A DNA stretch of 54,396 nt from Mycobacterium nebraskense (GTDB lineage Bacteria; Actinomycetota; Actinomycetes; Mycobacteriales; Mycobacteriaceae): assembly GCF_002102255.1 (NCBI RefSeq), contig NZ_LQPH01000116.1:1-54396 (forward strand), in the 5' to 3' direction. Below are positions 25,910-37,755 of this stretch, piece after piece. The notes under the pieces were generated by a model, which searched no databases, had not been told where the DNA came from, and saw only the letters and a list, made by a program, of their open reading frames with translations. Each line of letters opens with the position of its first letter. The first letter of the stretch is position 1. The translations under genes were made by a program, and so were the position numbers.

Positions 25910-25976
25910 GGAGGTAAAGCGTAGCCGCGAATGTGAAGCTGGCCGCACAGTCGCGGACGGGAGACCGCGGGGTCCG

Positions 25977-25988
25977 TAGAGTTGACGT
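25977..25988 (+). promoter_or_regulatory. -10 box for leaderless ygfZ mRNA
   Basis: TAGAGT (25977-25982), 6 nt, GTG at 25989. No ribosome site; consistent with a leaderless start. Confidence 0.45.
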
Positions 25989-27083
25989 GTGACTGCAGTG
26001 CTTGCCCCAGATGCCGGACCCGACGCGGGAGCCATCTGGCATTACGGCGATCCCCTGGGCGAGCAGCGGGCGGCCGAAACCGATGCGGTAGTGGTGGACC
26101 GCTCGCACCGCGCGGTGCTCACCCTGACCGGCAGCGACCGCCAGAAGTGGCTACACAGCATCTCCACCCAACACGTCAGCGACCTCCCCGAGGGCGCCAG
26201 CACGCAGAACCTCAGCCTCGACGGCCAGGGCCGCGTCGAGGATCACTGGATCCAAACCGAACTCGGCGGCACCACCTACCTCGATACCGAACCGTGGCGG
26301 GGCGAACCGCTGCTGGACTACCTGCGCAAGATGGTCTTCTGGTCCGATGTAACGGCGGCTGCCGCCGACATGGCGGTGCTTTCGCTGTTGGGCCCGCGAC
26401 TGGCCGACCGGGCGGTGCTCGACGCGCTCGGCGTGGACGCCCTGCCCGCCGAGATGACCGCGATTCCGGTCGCCGGCGGGGGCTTTGTGCGCCGGATGCC
26501 CGGCGCCCCGGCCGGCCAGATCGAACTGGATTTGCTGGTCCCGCGCGACGCGTCCGCCGCCTGGCAGCAACGGTTGGTGCAGGCGGGACTGCGGCCGGCT
26601 GGGGTTTGGGCCTACGAAGCCCACCGGGTGGTGGCGCTGCGCCCGCGACTGGGCGTCGACACCGATGAGCGCACGATTCCGCACGAGGTGGGGTGGATCG
26701 GCGGTCCCGGCGAGGGTGCCGTCCACTTGGACAAGGGCTGTTACCGGGGGCAAGAGACCGTCGCGCGAGTGCACAACCTCGGGAAACCGCCCCGGATGCT
26801 GGTGCTGTTGCACCTCGATGGCTCGGTGGAGCGGCCGTCGACGGGCGATCCAGTGCTCGCCGGCGGTCGCGTCGTCGGCCGTCTGGGCACCGTGGTGGAT
26901 CACGTAGACCTTGGGCCCGTGGCCCTCGCGCTGCTCAAGCGCGGGGTGCCGGCCGACACCGAACTGGCGACCGGGCCGCAGGCCTCGGTGGCCGCGGTGA
27001 TCGACGCCGATTCGCTGCCGCCGACCGAACAGATCGGTGCGGGACGGCTGGCCGTTGAACGGTTGCGGGGCGGTGCGAGATAA
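25989..27083 (+). CDS. ygfZ: YgfZ/GcvT-domain folate-binding Fe-S repair protein (Rv0811c-like)
   Basis: 364 aa of the GcvT-like folate-binding fold. The defining YgfZ motif KGCYRGQETVAR, with its conserved cysteine, is present; DRSHRAVLTLTGSDRQKWLH is the N-terminal family block. Known: YgfZ helps maintain certain Fe-S enzymes, including tRNA-modifying MiaB-type proteins. Starts at a leaderless GTG. Confidence 0.9.
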   Translation: MTAVLAPDAGPDAGAIWHYGDPLGEQRAAETDAVVVDRSHRAVLTLTGSDRQKWLHSISTQHVSDLPEGASTQNLSLDGQGRVEDHWIQTELGGTTYLDTEPWRGEPLLDYLRKMVFWSDVTAAAADMAVLSLLGPRLADRAVLDALGVDALPAEMTAIPVAGGGFVRRMPGAPAGQIELDLLVPRDASAAWQQRLVQAGLRPAGVWAYEAHRVVALRPRLGVDTDERTIPHEVGWIGGPGEGAVHLDKGCYRGQETVARVHNLGKPPRMLVLLHLDGSVERPSTGDPVLAGGRVVGRLGTVVDHVDLGPVALALLKRGVPADTELATGPQASVAAVIDADSLPPTEQIGAGRLAVERLRGGAR

Positions 27084-27157
27084 TCGTCGATGACGTCCGC
27101 CACAGCGGCAGGGGGGACCGACGCCCAACCGTAAGGCACGGTAAACTGTCGGCAGGA

Positions 27158-27210
27158 CAATAACGACACCAGTAGATCGGAGCCGCCTGATTCGGGCCGC
27201 TCCGTTATTG
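27158..27210 (+). promoter_or_regulatory. Structured 5' region of the DUF3073 gene
   Basis: An outer repeat CAATAACG (27158-27165) pairs with CGTTATTG (27203-27210), and an inner stem CGGAGC (27178-27183) with GCTCCG (27199-27204). After it, GAGGGGG (27214-27220) just before the ATG faces CCCCC (27223-27227), which could mask the ribosome site. Could be a terminator of ygfZ or a control element. Confidence 0.35.
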
Positions 27211-27227
27211 CGCGAGGGGGTTCCCCC

Positions 27228-27413
27228 ATGGGCCGCGGCCGGGCTAAGGCAAAGCAGACCAAGGTTGCTCGAGAACTCAAATACAGTTCCCCGCAGACCG
27301 ACTTCCAGCGGCTTCAGCAAGAGCTGGCAGGGACGGGTGCCGACGACTCCACCGGGCTGGAGGACGACGGCATCGGCGACTCCTGGGAAGACGCCGACGA
27401 CTGGCGTCGCTGA
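27228..27413 (+). CDS. DUF3073 small protein (Rv0810c-like)
   Basis: 61 aa: a basic N-terminus (MGRGRAKAKQTKVARELKY) and a strongly acidic C-terminus (SWEDADDW). Actinobacterial DUF3073; function unknown. It converges on purM 60 nt away. Confidence 0.9.
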   Translation: MGRGRAKAKQTKVARELKYSSPQTDFQRLQQELAGTGADDSTGLEDDGIGDSWEDADDWRR

Positions 27414-27473
27414 AACTCACGTCGCTGTGCCGGTGTAATCCGTTTCGGCACTGCGCTAGCCCGGCTTCCGCTT

Positions 27474-28568
27474 CTAAAATCTCGGGTGCTGCCCGACAAG
27501 CTTTGCCCGCGGGCCCTCTTTGCCGCCCTTGCAGACCGTCCCCAACACCCAGCAGTCCAAGTGGCGGGCCGTCAAGATGGCCAAGGCGCGATCGGTGTCC
27601 TCGGGCGCGACGACGGCGACCATGCCCACGCCCATGTTGAACGTCTTCTCCATCTCCTCCCGCCTCACCCGGCCACGCTGAGCGATCATGGCGAACACCG
27701 GTGCGGGCGTCCAGGTCCCGCGGTCGATTTCGGCGACCAGGCCGTGCGGGATGACGCGTAGCAGGTTGCCGGCCAGCCCGCCGCCGGTGACGTGGCAGAA
27801 CGTGCGGACATGAGTTTCGGCGGTCAACGCCAGGCAGTCTTTGGCGTAGATCCGAGTGGGTTCCAACAGCTCTTCACCCAGGGTGCGGCCGAACTCCTCG
27901 ACATAACCGGCCAAGTTCATCCGGTCGATCTCGAGTAGCACCGTGCGGGCCAACGAGTACCCGTTGGAATGCAGGCCCGAGGATCCCATCGCGATGATGG
28001 TGTCGCCGGGTTTGACGCGATCGGGGCCCAACACGTCGTCGGCCTCGACGACGCCGACACCGGTCGCCGAGATGTCGTAGTGGTCAGGTTCCATCAGGCC
28101 CGGGTGTTCTGCGGTTTCGCCGCCGAGCAACGCGCAACCGGCTCGCACGCATCCCTCGGCGATGCCCGCGACGATCGCGCTGAGGCGTTCGGGCACCGTC
28201 CGGCCCACCGCAATGTAGTCCTGCAGGAACAGCGGCTCGGCACCGCAGACGACGAGGTCGTCGACCACCATCGCAACCAGGTCCAGGCCGACGGTGTCGT
28301 GCTTGTCCATCGCCTGAGCGACCGCCAGCTTGGTGCCCACACCGTCGGTGGACGCCGCGAGCAGCGGTTCGCGGTAGTCGTTGCGCAAGGCGAACAACCC
28401 TGCGAACCCGCCGAGGCCGCCCCGCACCTCGGGCCTGGTGGCCCGTGTCGCCAGCGGCTTGAACATTTCAACGGCGCGGTCACCGGCTTCAATGTCCACC
28501 CCGGCCGACGCGTAGGTAATGCCGTGGCTGCCCGGGTTTCGTCCGGGGCTTTTTCCGGGATCCGTCAT
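27474..28568 (-). CDS. purM: Phosphoribosylaminoimidazole synthetase (AIR synthetase) PurM
   Basis: 364 aa, the length of the M. tuberculosis enzyme. Motifs GLGGFAGLF, ASTDGVGTKLAVAQ (substrate/ATP), DDLVVCGAEPLFLQDY and LLGGETAEHPG are present. The ATG 28568 gives MTDPGKSPG; the longer upstream frame runs into purF and is not coding. It closes FGAM to AIR in purine synthesis. It lies 71 nt after purF on the same strand. Confidence 0.96.
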   Translation of the reverse strand: MTDPGKSPGRNPGSHGITYASAGVDIEAGDRAVEMFKPLATRATRPEVRGGLGGFAGLFALRNDYREPLLAASTDGVGTKLAVAQAMDKHDTVGLDLVAMVVDDLVVCGAEPLFLQDYIAVGRTVPERLSAIVAGIAEGCVRAGCALLGGETAEHPGLMEPDHYDISATGVGVVEADDVLGPDRVKPGDTIIAMGSSGLHSNGYSLARTVLLEIDRMNLAGYVEEFGRTLGEELLEPTRIYAKDCLALTAETHVRTFCHVTGGGLAGNLLRVIPHGLVAEIDRGTWTPAPVFAMIAQRGRVRREEMEKTFNMGVGMVAVVAPEDTDRALAILTARHLDCWVLGTVCKGGKEGPRAKLVGQHPRF

Positions 28569-28639
28569 CGCGATAAAGGCTACCGGGCGCCGCCGACCGC
28601 CGTTATCAAACGTCTTGGAAGGGCCGGATCCGACGCCCG

Positions 28640-30244
28640 TCAGTGGACGATCGGCACTTCGTCGGGGGCCAGATCGTCGAGCCCGGCTCCGCGCGCGGCA
28701 TTGGTGAGCATGTGCTCGATGACGTTCTTGCCCAAGGCCGTCTCCTCGGGCAGTTCGATCGGATACTTGCCGTCGAAGCAGGCGGTGCAGAGCCGCGACG
28801 CGGGTTGCTCGGATGCGGCGACCAGACCTCGCAGCGAAATGTAGCCGAGCGAGTCCGCACCGATCGCGTGGCGCACCGCTTCGAGCGATTCCTCTTTGTC
28901 CTGCACGGCGTTGGCGATCAACTCCGCCGGCGACGGGAAGTCGATGCCATAGAAGCAGGGCCATTTCACCGGCGGTGAAGCGATACGCACGTGGACTTCG
29001 ACGGCGCCGGCCTCGCGCAGCATGCGCAACAACGCGCGCTGGGTGTTCCCGCGCACGATCGAGTCGTCGACAACGATGAGCCGCTTGCCGCGGATGACCT
29101 CGCGAAGTGGGTTGAGCTTCAGCCGGATACCGAGCTGGCGGATGGTCTGCGACGGCTGGATGAAGGTGCGCCCGACGTAGGCGTTCTTCATCAGACCCTG
29201 CCCGTAGGGAATGCCGGACCCCTGCGCGTATCCGACCGCGGCGGGGGTGCCCGACTCCGGGACCCCGATCACCAGGTCGGCGTCGACCGGGCATTCACGG
29301 GCCAGCCGACGACCGATCTCCACCCGGGTGGCGTGCACCGAGCGGCCGGCGATCGTGCTGTCCGGGCGCGCCAAATAGACGTACTCGAAGACGCAGCCCT
29401 TGGGGGTGGGGTTGGCGAAACGGGTGGAGCGCACCCCGTCGGCGTCGATCGCCAGCAACTCGCCCGGCTCGATATCACGCACGAACGATGCGCCGACGAT
29501 GTCGAGCGCGGCCGTTTCGGAGGCCACCACCCAGCCGCGGTCCAGGCGTCCGAGCGAAAGTGGCCGCACCCCATGGGGATCGCGGCACGCGTACAGCGTG
29601 TTCTCGTCCATGAACGTCAGGCAGAACGCGCCGCGCACGGTTGGCAGCAGGTCCAGGGCCGCCCGCTCCAGGGTGGAATCGGCCGCGCCGTGGGCCAGCA
29701 GTGCGCCCAAGATGTCGGAGTCCGTTGTCGCCGGGGCGGGGTAGCGCCGGGCGATCAGCCCGGCGTCGCGGGCGCGGGCGGCAAGATCGGCGGTGTTGAC
29801 CAGATTTCCGTTGTGCCCCAAAGCGACGCCGGTGCCCGCGGCCGTGTTGCGGAACACCGGCTGCGCGTTCTCCCACGTGGTATCGCCCGTGGTGGAGTAA
29901 CGGCAATGCCCGATGGCGACGTGGCCCGGCATCGCCGCGAGCGTCTGCTCGTCGAACACCTGGCTGACCAAGCCCAAGTCTTTGAAGACGAGGACCTGTG
30001 ACCCATCGGCGACGGCGATACCGGCGGCTTCCTGCCCGCGATGCTGCAGGGCGTACAAGCCGTAATAGGTGAGTTTTGCGACATCCTCGCCAGGGGCCCA
30101 AACCCCGAATACACCACACTCTTCACGAGGCGAGTTCAGGTCCTGCTCGGGTTCTCCGACGGTCACGATTGGGCGGCTCCCTGGGGAACGGGTGGTGACG
30201 TAACGGAGTCTACGGGTCCGACGCCCGCGACCGCGAATTAACAC
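28640..30244 (-). CDS. purF: Amidophosphoribosyltransferase PurF
   Basis: Up to 534 aa. The propeptide ends before CGVFGVWAPGED, whose cysteine is the N-terminal nucleophile of the class II glutaminase domain. The PRTase domain carries the PRPP motif LIVVDDSIVRGNT, and C-terminal cysteines (RLCTACFDGKYP) suggest an Fe-S-type enzyme. The start is the GTG 30244; the GTG 30166, with GGGAG upstream, gives a 508-aa alternative. First committed step of purine synthesis. Confidence 0.95.
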   Translation of the reverse strand: MLIRGRGRRTRRLRYVTTRSPGSRPIVTVGEPEQDLNSPREECGVFGVWAPGEDVAKLTYYGLYALQHRGQEAAGIAVADGSQVLVFKDLGLVSQVFDEQTLAAMPGHVAIGHCRYSTTGDTTWENAQPVFRNTAAGTGVALGHNGNLVNTADLAARARDAGLIARRYPAPATTDSDILGALLAHGAADSTLERAALDLLPTVRGAFCLTFMDENTLYACRDPHGVRPLSLGRLDRGWVVASETAALDIVGASFVRDIEPGELLAIDADGVRSTRFANPTPKGCVFEYVYLARPDSTIAGRSVHATRVEIGRRLARECPVDADLVIGVPESGTPAAVGYAQGSGIPYGQGLMKNAYVGRTFIQPSQTIRQLGIRLKLNPLREVIRGKRLIVVDDSIVRGNTQRALLRMLREAGAVEVHVRIASPPVKWPCFYGIDFPSPAELIANAVQDKEESLEAVRHAIGADSLGYISLRGLVAASEQPASRLCTACFDGKYPIELPEETALGKNVIEHMLTNAARGAGLDDLAPDEVPIVH

Positions 30245-30305
30245 CGCGTGTTGGGTGCCGAAAATTCCCTCACCTGACCCTAAACCTGCAGTTCAGACTT
30301 ACTAT

Positions 30306-30695
30306 TCAGCTGACATCGAACAAGGGCAGACAGTGTTCGATCTCACCCGCTCGAGAGCCGGAAAGGCTCAGCGCACCGGCATCCTTCGCCGCCTGGAACG
30401 ACAGCATCCCGGCAGCCAGCAGCAGCCACGTCCGCGGATCGGTCTCCACCACGTTGGGCGGCGTGCCGCGGGTGTGCCTCGGCCCGGAGATGCACTGCAC
30501 CGCGGCGAACGGCGGGATCCGCACCTCGACGCTGGCGCCGGGTGCCAGGGCGGCCAGGGTGCGGGCGGTGAGCCGGACTGCGGCGCCGAGGCTCTCGCGG
30601 TCGGGGGCCGGCCGGGATTCGTCCCGCAACCAGTTCGCGACGGCCAACACGGCCTGCCGAGTCTTTGCCGGATCGGCCTTTTGGCGGGCGGCCAT
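30306..30695 (-). CDS. Sterol-carrier-like protein (Rv0807-like)
   Basis: 129 aa. The fold matches the short sterol-carrier/MDMPI-type actinobacterial family (VEVRIPPFAAVQCISGPRHTRGTPPNVVE, split as a beta region, then DPRTWLLLAAG). No catalytic residues stand out. It starts at the ATG 30695, only 19 nt from the divergent MCE gene. Ligand unknown. Confidence 0.8.
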   Translation of the reverse strand: MAARQKADPAKTRQAVLAVANWLRDESRPAPDRESLGAAVRLTARTLAALAPGASVEVRIPPFAAVQCISGPRHTRGTPPNVVETDPRTWLLLAAGMLSFQAAKDAGALSLSGSRAGEIEHCLPLFDVS

Positions 30696-30705
30696 ACCCT
30701 AGGGT
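30696..30705. promoter_or_regulatory. Palindrome ACCCTAGGGT between divergent starts
   Basis: A perfect 10-bp palindrome fills half of the 19-nt gap between the Rv0807-like ATG (30695, -) and the MCE ATG (30715, +). On the + strand it contains TAGGGT, 9 nt before the MCE start, a possible -10. Confidence 0.35.
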
Positions 30706-30714
30706 CTCAAACTC

Positions 30715-31929
30715 ATGGAGCGTCGTCGCTCGCGGCGCGGGCCACGGTACAAGTCCGTCGGCCTCGTGACGGTCGTCATCATGGGACTGGTCGGGTCGCT
30801 CCTGTACCTGCAGTTCCGGGGTGACCTCACCCCGAAGACGAAGCTGACGCTGGTGGCCGCCAGGGCCGGCCTGGTGTTGGATCCGGGTTCCAAGGTCACC
30901 TACAACGGGGTTCAGATCGGCCGGGTGGCGAGTATTTCCGAGATCACCCGCGACGGTAAGCCGGCCGCCAAGGTGGTGCTGGATATCACCCCGAGGTACG
31001 TCAAGATGATGCCGGCCAACGTGGTGGCCGCCATCAAGGCGACCACGGTGTTCGGCAACAAATACGTCGCGCTGAACTCGCCGCCCCAACCCGCGGCCCA
31101 ACCGATCACACCGTCGACCGTGATCGACGCGACCGCGGTGACGACCGAGTTCAACACCGTGTTCGAGACACTCATGTCGATCGCGGAGAAGGTCGACCCG
31201 GTCAAAGTGAATCTGACGCTCAGCGCGGCCGCGCAAGCCCTGACGGGGTTGGGCGAAAAGTTCGGAGCCTCTTTGGTCAACGGCAACACGATCCTTGACG
31301 ACGTGAATCCCCAGATGGGCGACCTCCGAGCCGACATTGCGCGGTTGGCCGCACTCGGTGACACCTACGCCAACGCCTCGCCAGACCTGTGGGCCGCGCT
31401 TGACCACGCGGTGACCGCGTCGCGCACTCTCAACCGCCGGCAAGTCGATCTGGACGCGGCCCTGCTGGCGGCGGCGGGCCTGGGCGGGACGGGCGCCGAC
31501 GTCTTCGGACGCGGCGGCCCGTACCTCGCGCGGGGGGCCGCCGATCTGGTCGGCTCCAGCCAATTGCTCGACGAGTACAGTCCGGAAATCTTCTGCACCA
31601 TCCGCAATTTCAATGAAGTCGGACCCAGGATCCACAACGCCCTCGGCGACAACGGCTACTCGCTGGGCGCCCACGCGGCGGGCGCAATCGCCGGTGCGCC
31701 CAATCCGTATATCTGGCCGGAGAATCTGCCGCGGACCAACGCCAGGGGCGGTCCCGGTGGCCGGCCAGGCTGTTGGCAGACGATTACCCGGCAGTTGTGG
31801 CCGGCGCCGTTCCTGGTGATGGACACCGGCGCGAGCATGGCTCCCTACAACCACTTTGAGATCGGCTCGCCACTTTTCGTCGAGCACGTGTGGGGTCGCC
31901 AGGTGGGCGACTACACCATCAACCCCTGA
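30715..31929 (+). CDS. Orphan MCE-family (MceA-type) protein
   Basis: 404 aa. A basic N-terminus and a signal anchor (VGLVTVVIMGLVGSLLYLQF) are followed by the MCE domain (about 40-120, GLVLDPGSKVTYNGVQIGRV and NKYVALNSP). A long helical region ends in the MceA-type C-terminus (EIFCTIRNF and YIWPENLPR). Known: MCE proteins form lipid-import tunnels together with YrbE permeases and MceB-F. None of those genes is adjacent, and the equivalent M. tuberculosis interval holds unrelated genes. Inference: works with a distant mce operon or replaces one of its subunits. It overlaps the convergent CPBP gene by 19 nt. Confidence 0.85.
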   Translation: MERRRSRRGPRYKSVGLVTVVIMGLVGSLLYLQFRGDLTPKTKLTLVAARAGLVLDPGSKVTYNGVQIGRVASISEITRDGKPAAKVVLDITPRYVKMMPANVVAAIKATTVFGNKYVALNSPPQPAAQPITPSTVIDATAVTTEFNTVFETLMSIAEKVDPVKVNLTLSAAAQALTGLGEKFGASLVNGNTILDDVNPQMGDLRADIARLAALGDTYANASPDLWAALDHAVTASRTLNRRQVDLDAALLAAAGLGGTGADVFGRGGPYLARGAADLVGSSQLLDEYSPEIFCTIRNFNEVGPRIHNALGDNGYSLGAHAAGAIAGAPNPYIWPENLPRTNARGGPGGRPGCWQTITRQLWPAPFLVMDTGASMAPYNHFEIGSPLFVEHVWGRQVGDYTINP

Positions 31930-32546
31930 CGCCTGACGCGCAGCGCGGCGATCGCACCCGCCTCGTTGATGGCCAAGTGCACCAGCATGGGCGCGGCAAG
32001 GCTGCCGGAACGCTCTGCGAGCCAACTGAACAGCCAGCCCGCGATGCCCGTCACCAACACGGTGCCCACCACCGGCTCGCCCGCCGCCCGCGCGTCCGCG
32101 ATGTGGGAGAGCCCAAAGCTTGCCGCTTGCAACACCCTTCCACCGGAGTTGCCGTACGCACCGGAAGCGGCGGTGGTCAGCGCCGCGCGGAACGCGGCCT
32201 CCTCGGCCCAGACGGTCCCGACGGGGATCTGCAGCAGCAGCCAGCCGGGCATCGACCCGGGTGGCTCCCGGTCGGCCATCGACGCCCGCACCAACGGCAC
32301 CGCCGTCGTCGCGGCGATCGCGCTCGCCGCCGCCGCGCCGGCCGCCGACCCCAGCCGCAGCCCCGCCCACAACCGCGGCGGAGATAAACCCAGCGGTGCA
32401 CGCGTCGCAAGCACCAGGAGCGTGGCGGCACCGGCCTGCGCGGTGACCCGCCACGGCGTGGGCAGTCGCGGCCCGACGAAGCTCCAGCCAACCAGGGCGG
32501 CGGCCAACGAGAACGCACGTTCCCGACGGAAACCGTATTCGCCCAT
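31911..32546 (-). CDS. CPBP-family intramembrane metalloprotease (Rv0804-like)
   Basis: 211 aa with several membrane helices. The CPBP/ABI signature is complete: AEEAAFR (EExxxR), FGLSH and HLAINE carry the metal-binding Glu/His set. Known: the family includes type II CAAX prenyl endopeptidases and bacteriocin self-immunity proteins; substrate here unknown. Tail-to-tail overlap with the MCE gene; purL is 19 nt away on the same strand. Confidence 0.87.
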   Translation of the reverse strand: MGEYGFRRERAFSLAAALVGWSFVGPRLPTPWRVTAQAGAATLLVLATRAPLGLSPPRLWAGLRLGSAAGAAAASAIAATTAVPLVRASMADREPPGSMPGWLLLQIPVGTVWAEEAAFRAALTTAASGAYGNSGGRVLQAASFGLSHIADARAAGEPVVGTVLVTGIAGWLFSWLAERSGSLAAPMLVHLAINEAGAIAALRVRRQGLMV

Positions 32547-32565
32547 CAGGATTCGCCGCTACGGC

Positions 32566-35261
<2,696 letters not shown>

Positions 35262-35279
35262 ACCGCCAGACCTTAGGCC

Positions 35280-36554
35280 TCACACGGGCTCAGGCGAAAG
35301 GAACGCTTGCATCGCCGCCGAGTAGGCGGCCACGTCGTGCGCGCCCATCAACTCGCGCGCGGAGTGCATCGCCAGTTGCGCGGCACCGACGTCGACGGTG
35401 GGGATGCCGGTCCGGGCCGACGCCAGCGGCCCGATCGTCGACCCGCACGGCAGGTCGGCGCGATGTTCGTAGCGCTGCAAGGTGACCCCGGCCTGCTGGC
35501 AGGCCAGAGCGAAAGCCGCGGAAGTGCGTCCGTCGGTGGCGTAGCGCAGGTTGGGGTGCACCTTGAGCACCGGCCCGGCGTTGACCTCGATGAGGTGGCT
35601 GGGCTCGTGCCGGTCCGGATAGTTGGGGTGAGTGGCGTGCGCCATGTCCGCCGAAACCAACAACGAGTCGGGCAGCCGGCGCAGGAAGTCTTCGCGGGTG
35701 CCGCCGACCGCGAGCACGATTCGCTCGAGGACGGTGCCGAGCAGGTCGGACTGGGCGCCGTGGTCGGAGGTCGAACCGACCTCCTCGTGGTCGAAGAGCA
35801 CCAGCACGGGCAGGAAACCTCGCGGCTTGGCGGTCAACAACGCCTCCATGCCCGCATAGCAACTGGCCTGGTTGTCTAGCCGAGGAGCGCTGAGCAGGTC
35901 GGCGTCGGCGCCGATCACTGTCGACGGGGTCAGATCGTGGGTCATCAGGTCGGCGGCCAGCACGCCCGTCGGCGCCACCCCGGCGCGTTCGGCGACGAAA
36001 TCGATGAACGACCTCGCCTCGACGCCGACGCCCCAGACGCCGTTGACGTGTCGCTGCGGGTCCAGCGTCAGCGATTTGCGGTCCTCGGCCAGATGAATGG
36101 CCAACTGCGGCACCCGCAGGATCGGGTCGTCTATCCGGACCAGCCGGTGCTCGATCCTGACGCCGTCACGCACCGACAACCGTCCACTGATGCCCAAGTC
36201 ACGGTCGAGCCAGGAGTTGAGCCACGCTCCGCCGTACGGCTCCAGCGCCACCACGCGCCAGCCGGCGACCAGCCGATCCGGATGCTGCTTGACCCGCAGG
36301 TTCGGGCTGTCGGTATGCGCGCCGACGATCCGGAACGGGCCGTCGGCCCCATCGGAGTTCCAGGCGACCAGCGAGCCGGCCCGCACCGTGAAGTAGCGGC
36401 CCGGCTCGTCCGGCCAGCGGTTGGCCTCGCTGAGTTCGGTGTACCCGGCAGCGGTCAGCCGCGCGGCCACCGTGGCGCAGACGTGAAATGGCGACGGAGA
36501 AGCGTCGATGAAATCGCAGAGGCTTGCGGCGCTGGCCGACATGTTCATCATCAT
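35280..36554 (-). CDS. pepC: M18-family aminopeptidase (Rv0800-like, PepC/ApeB)
   Basis: About 424 aa. Motifs of M18 (aspartyl aminopeptidase-like) zinc peptidases are present: [30 protein letters not shown] (catalytic Glu pair), [14 protein letters not shown] and GSTIGP. Four in-frame ATGs (36554, 36551, 36548, 36542) compete; 36548 has the best distance to GGAAG. The open frame further upstream is the tandem repeat, not protein. Confidence 0.93.
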   Translation of the reverse strand: MMMNMSASAASLCDFIDASPSPFHVCATVAARLTAAGYTELSEANRWPDEPGRYFTVRAGSLVAWNSDGADGPFRIVGAHTDSPNLRVKQHPDRLVAGWRVVALEPYGGAWLNSWLDRDLGISGRLSVRDGVRIEHRLVRIDDPILRVPQLAIHLAEDRKSLTLDPQRHVNGVWGVGVEARSFIDFVAERAGVAPTGVLAADLMTHDLTPSTVIGADADLLSAPRLDNQASCYAGMEALLTAKPRGFLPVLVLFDHEEVGSTSDHGAQSDLLGTVLERIVLAVGGTREDFLRRLPDSLLVSADMAHATHPNYPDRHEPSHLIEVNAGPVLKVHPNLRYATDGRTSAAFALACQQAGVTLQRYEHRADLPCGSTIGPLASARTGIPTVDVGAAQLAMHSARELMGAHDVAAYSAAMQAFLSPEPV

Positions 36555-36557
36555 GGC

Positions 36558-36742
36558 TTCCGGCGCTCGCCGTCGCCACGCTAGGTCCAATTGCGCGGCT
36601 CCTTGCTCGCGCCTTTCCGGCGCTCCCCGTTGCCCCGCTAGGTCCAATTGCGCGGCTCTCCCCCGCAAGCGGGGGGACCCCCAACCGCGCCCTTCCGGCG
36701 CTCGCCGTCGCCACGCTAGGGCCAGCCACGCTAGGGTCAGCA
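36558..36742. repeat. Tandem degenerate repeat in the pepC-dyp gap
   Basis: Three copies beginning TTCCGGCGCTC at 36558, 36615 and 36693 (periods 57 and 78 bp). Copies share CGCTAGGTCCAATTGCGCGGC; the last is truncated. A palindrome CCCCCGCAAGCGGGGG (36659-36674) is embedded in the second unit. It fills the whole gap between divergent genes. Resembles MIRU/REP-like elements of the M. avium complex. Confidence 0.65.
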
Positions 36743-36744
36743 GA

Positions 36745-37755
36745 GTGCCTCCCGTCCAGCCACAGCCGATCCTCGAGCCGCTGACACCGGCGGCGGTCTT
36801 CCTGGTAGTGACCATCGACGACGGCGGAGAAGCGACGGTGCATGACGCGCTGCCCGACATTTCCGGACTGGTGCGCGCGATCGGATTTCGCGAGCCGCCG
36901 AAACGGTTGTCGGCCATCGCTTCCATCGGCTCGCAGGCATGGGACCGCTTGTTTTCCGGGCCGCGTCCCGCCGAGTTGCACCCGTTCGTCGAACTGACCG
37001 GCCCGCGGCACACCGCACCGGCCACGGCAGGGGATCTGTTGTTCCACATCCGCGCCGAAAGCTTGGACGTGTGTTTCGAATTGGCCGACCGCATCTTGAG
37101 GTCGATGGCCGGTGCCGTCACCGTGGTCGACGAGGTGCACGGATTCCGCTACTTCGACAACCGGGACCTGCTGGGCTTCGTCGACGGCACCGAAAACCCC
37201 GACGGCCAGCTGGCCGTCAGCGCCACCGCCATCGGCGCCGAGGACCCCGAATTCGAGGGCTCGTGCTACGTGCACGTGCAGAAGTATCTACACGAAATGT
37301 CTTCGTGGAATGCACTGTCGGTCACCGAGCAGGAGCTGGTGATCGGCCGCACGAAGCTGGAAAACCTCGAACTCGACGACGACGAGAAGCCGGCCAACTC
37401 CCACATCGCCCTCAACGTCATCACTGACGACGACGGCACCGAGCTGAAGATCGTGCGGCACAACATGCCGTTCGGTGAGCTCGGCAAGGGCGAGTACGGC
37501 ACCTACTTCATCGGCTATTCCCGCGCGCCGCAGGTCACTGAACAGATGCTGCGCAATATGTTTCTCGGCGACCCACCCGGCAACACCGACCACATCCTCG
37601 AATTCTCCACCGCGGTCACCGGCGGCCTGTTCTTCTCCCCCACCGTCGACTTCCTCGACGATCCACCGCCTCTGCCCGCAGCGCCGGGGGCGGAAACGAC
37701 TGCTGCACAGGACGGCTCACTTTCGATCGGCAGCCTGAAAGGAACCACTTCATGA
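36745..37755 (+). CDS. DyP-type haem peroxidase, encapsulin cargo
   Basis: 336 aa from the GTG 36745. The DyP signature GFVDGTENP holds the distal Asp, and the proximal haem histidine is probably in [11 protein letters not shown]. The C-terminus [11 protein letters not shown] is the encapsulin cargo-loading peptide. Known: the homologue Rv0799c is packaged in the Cfp29 shell and protects against oxidative stress at low pH. It overlaps the encapsulin gene by 4 nt (ATGA). Confidence 0.95.
   Translation: MPPVQPQPILEPLTPAAVFLVVTIDDGGEATVHDALPDISGLVRAIGFREPPKRLSAIASIGSQAWDRLFSGPRPAELHPFVELTGPRHTAPATAGDLLFHIRAESLDVCFELADRILRSMAGAVTVVDEVHGFRYFDNRDLLGFVDGTENPDGQLAVSATAIGAEDPEFEGSCYVHVQKYLHEMSSWNALSVTEQELVIGRTKLENLELDDDEKPANSHIALNVITDDDGTELKIVRHNMPFGELGKGEYGTYFIGYSRAPQVTEQMLRNMFLGDPPGNTDHILEFSTAVTGGLFFSPTVDFLDDPPPLPAAPGAETTAAQDGSLSIGSLKGTTS

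Noticed and set aside
28569..29294. Long N-terminal extension of purM
   Set aside because: The extension overlaps purF and has no similarity to PurM; the ATG 28568 gives the normal 364 aa.
30343..32454. A 703-codon minus-strand frame across the MCE gene
   Set aside because: It runs antisense through the MCE domain and out of frame with the CPBP and Rv0807-like genes; composition is typical of a high-GC shadow.
36558..36742. Possible CRISPR array
   Set aside because: Only three imperfect copies with unequal periods and no distinct spacers; no cas genes in the window.
36555..37121. N-terminal extension of the aminopeptidase with LAWRRRAPE repeats
   Set aside because: The repeats are a translation of the DNA tandem repeat and of dyp's antisense strand, not protein.
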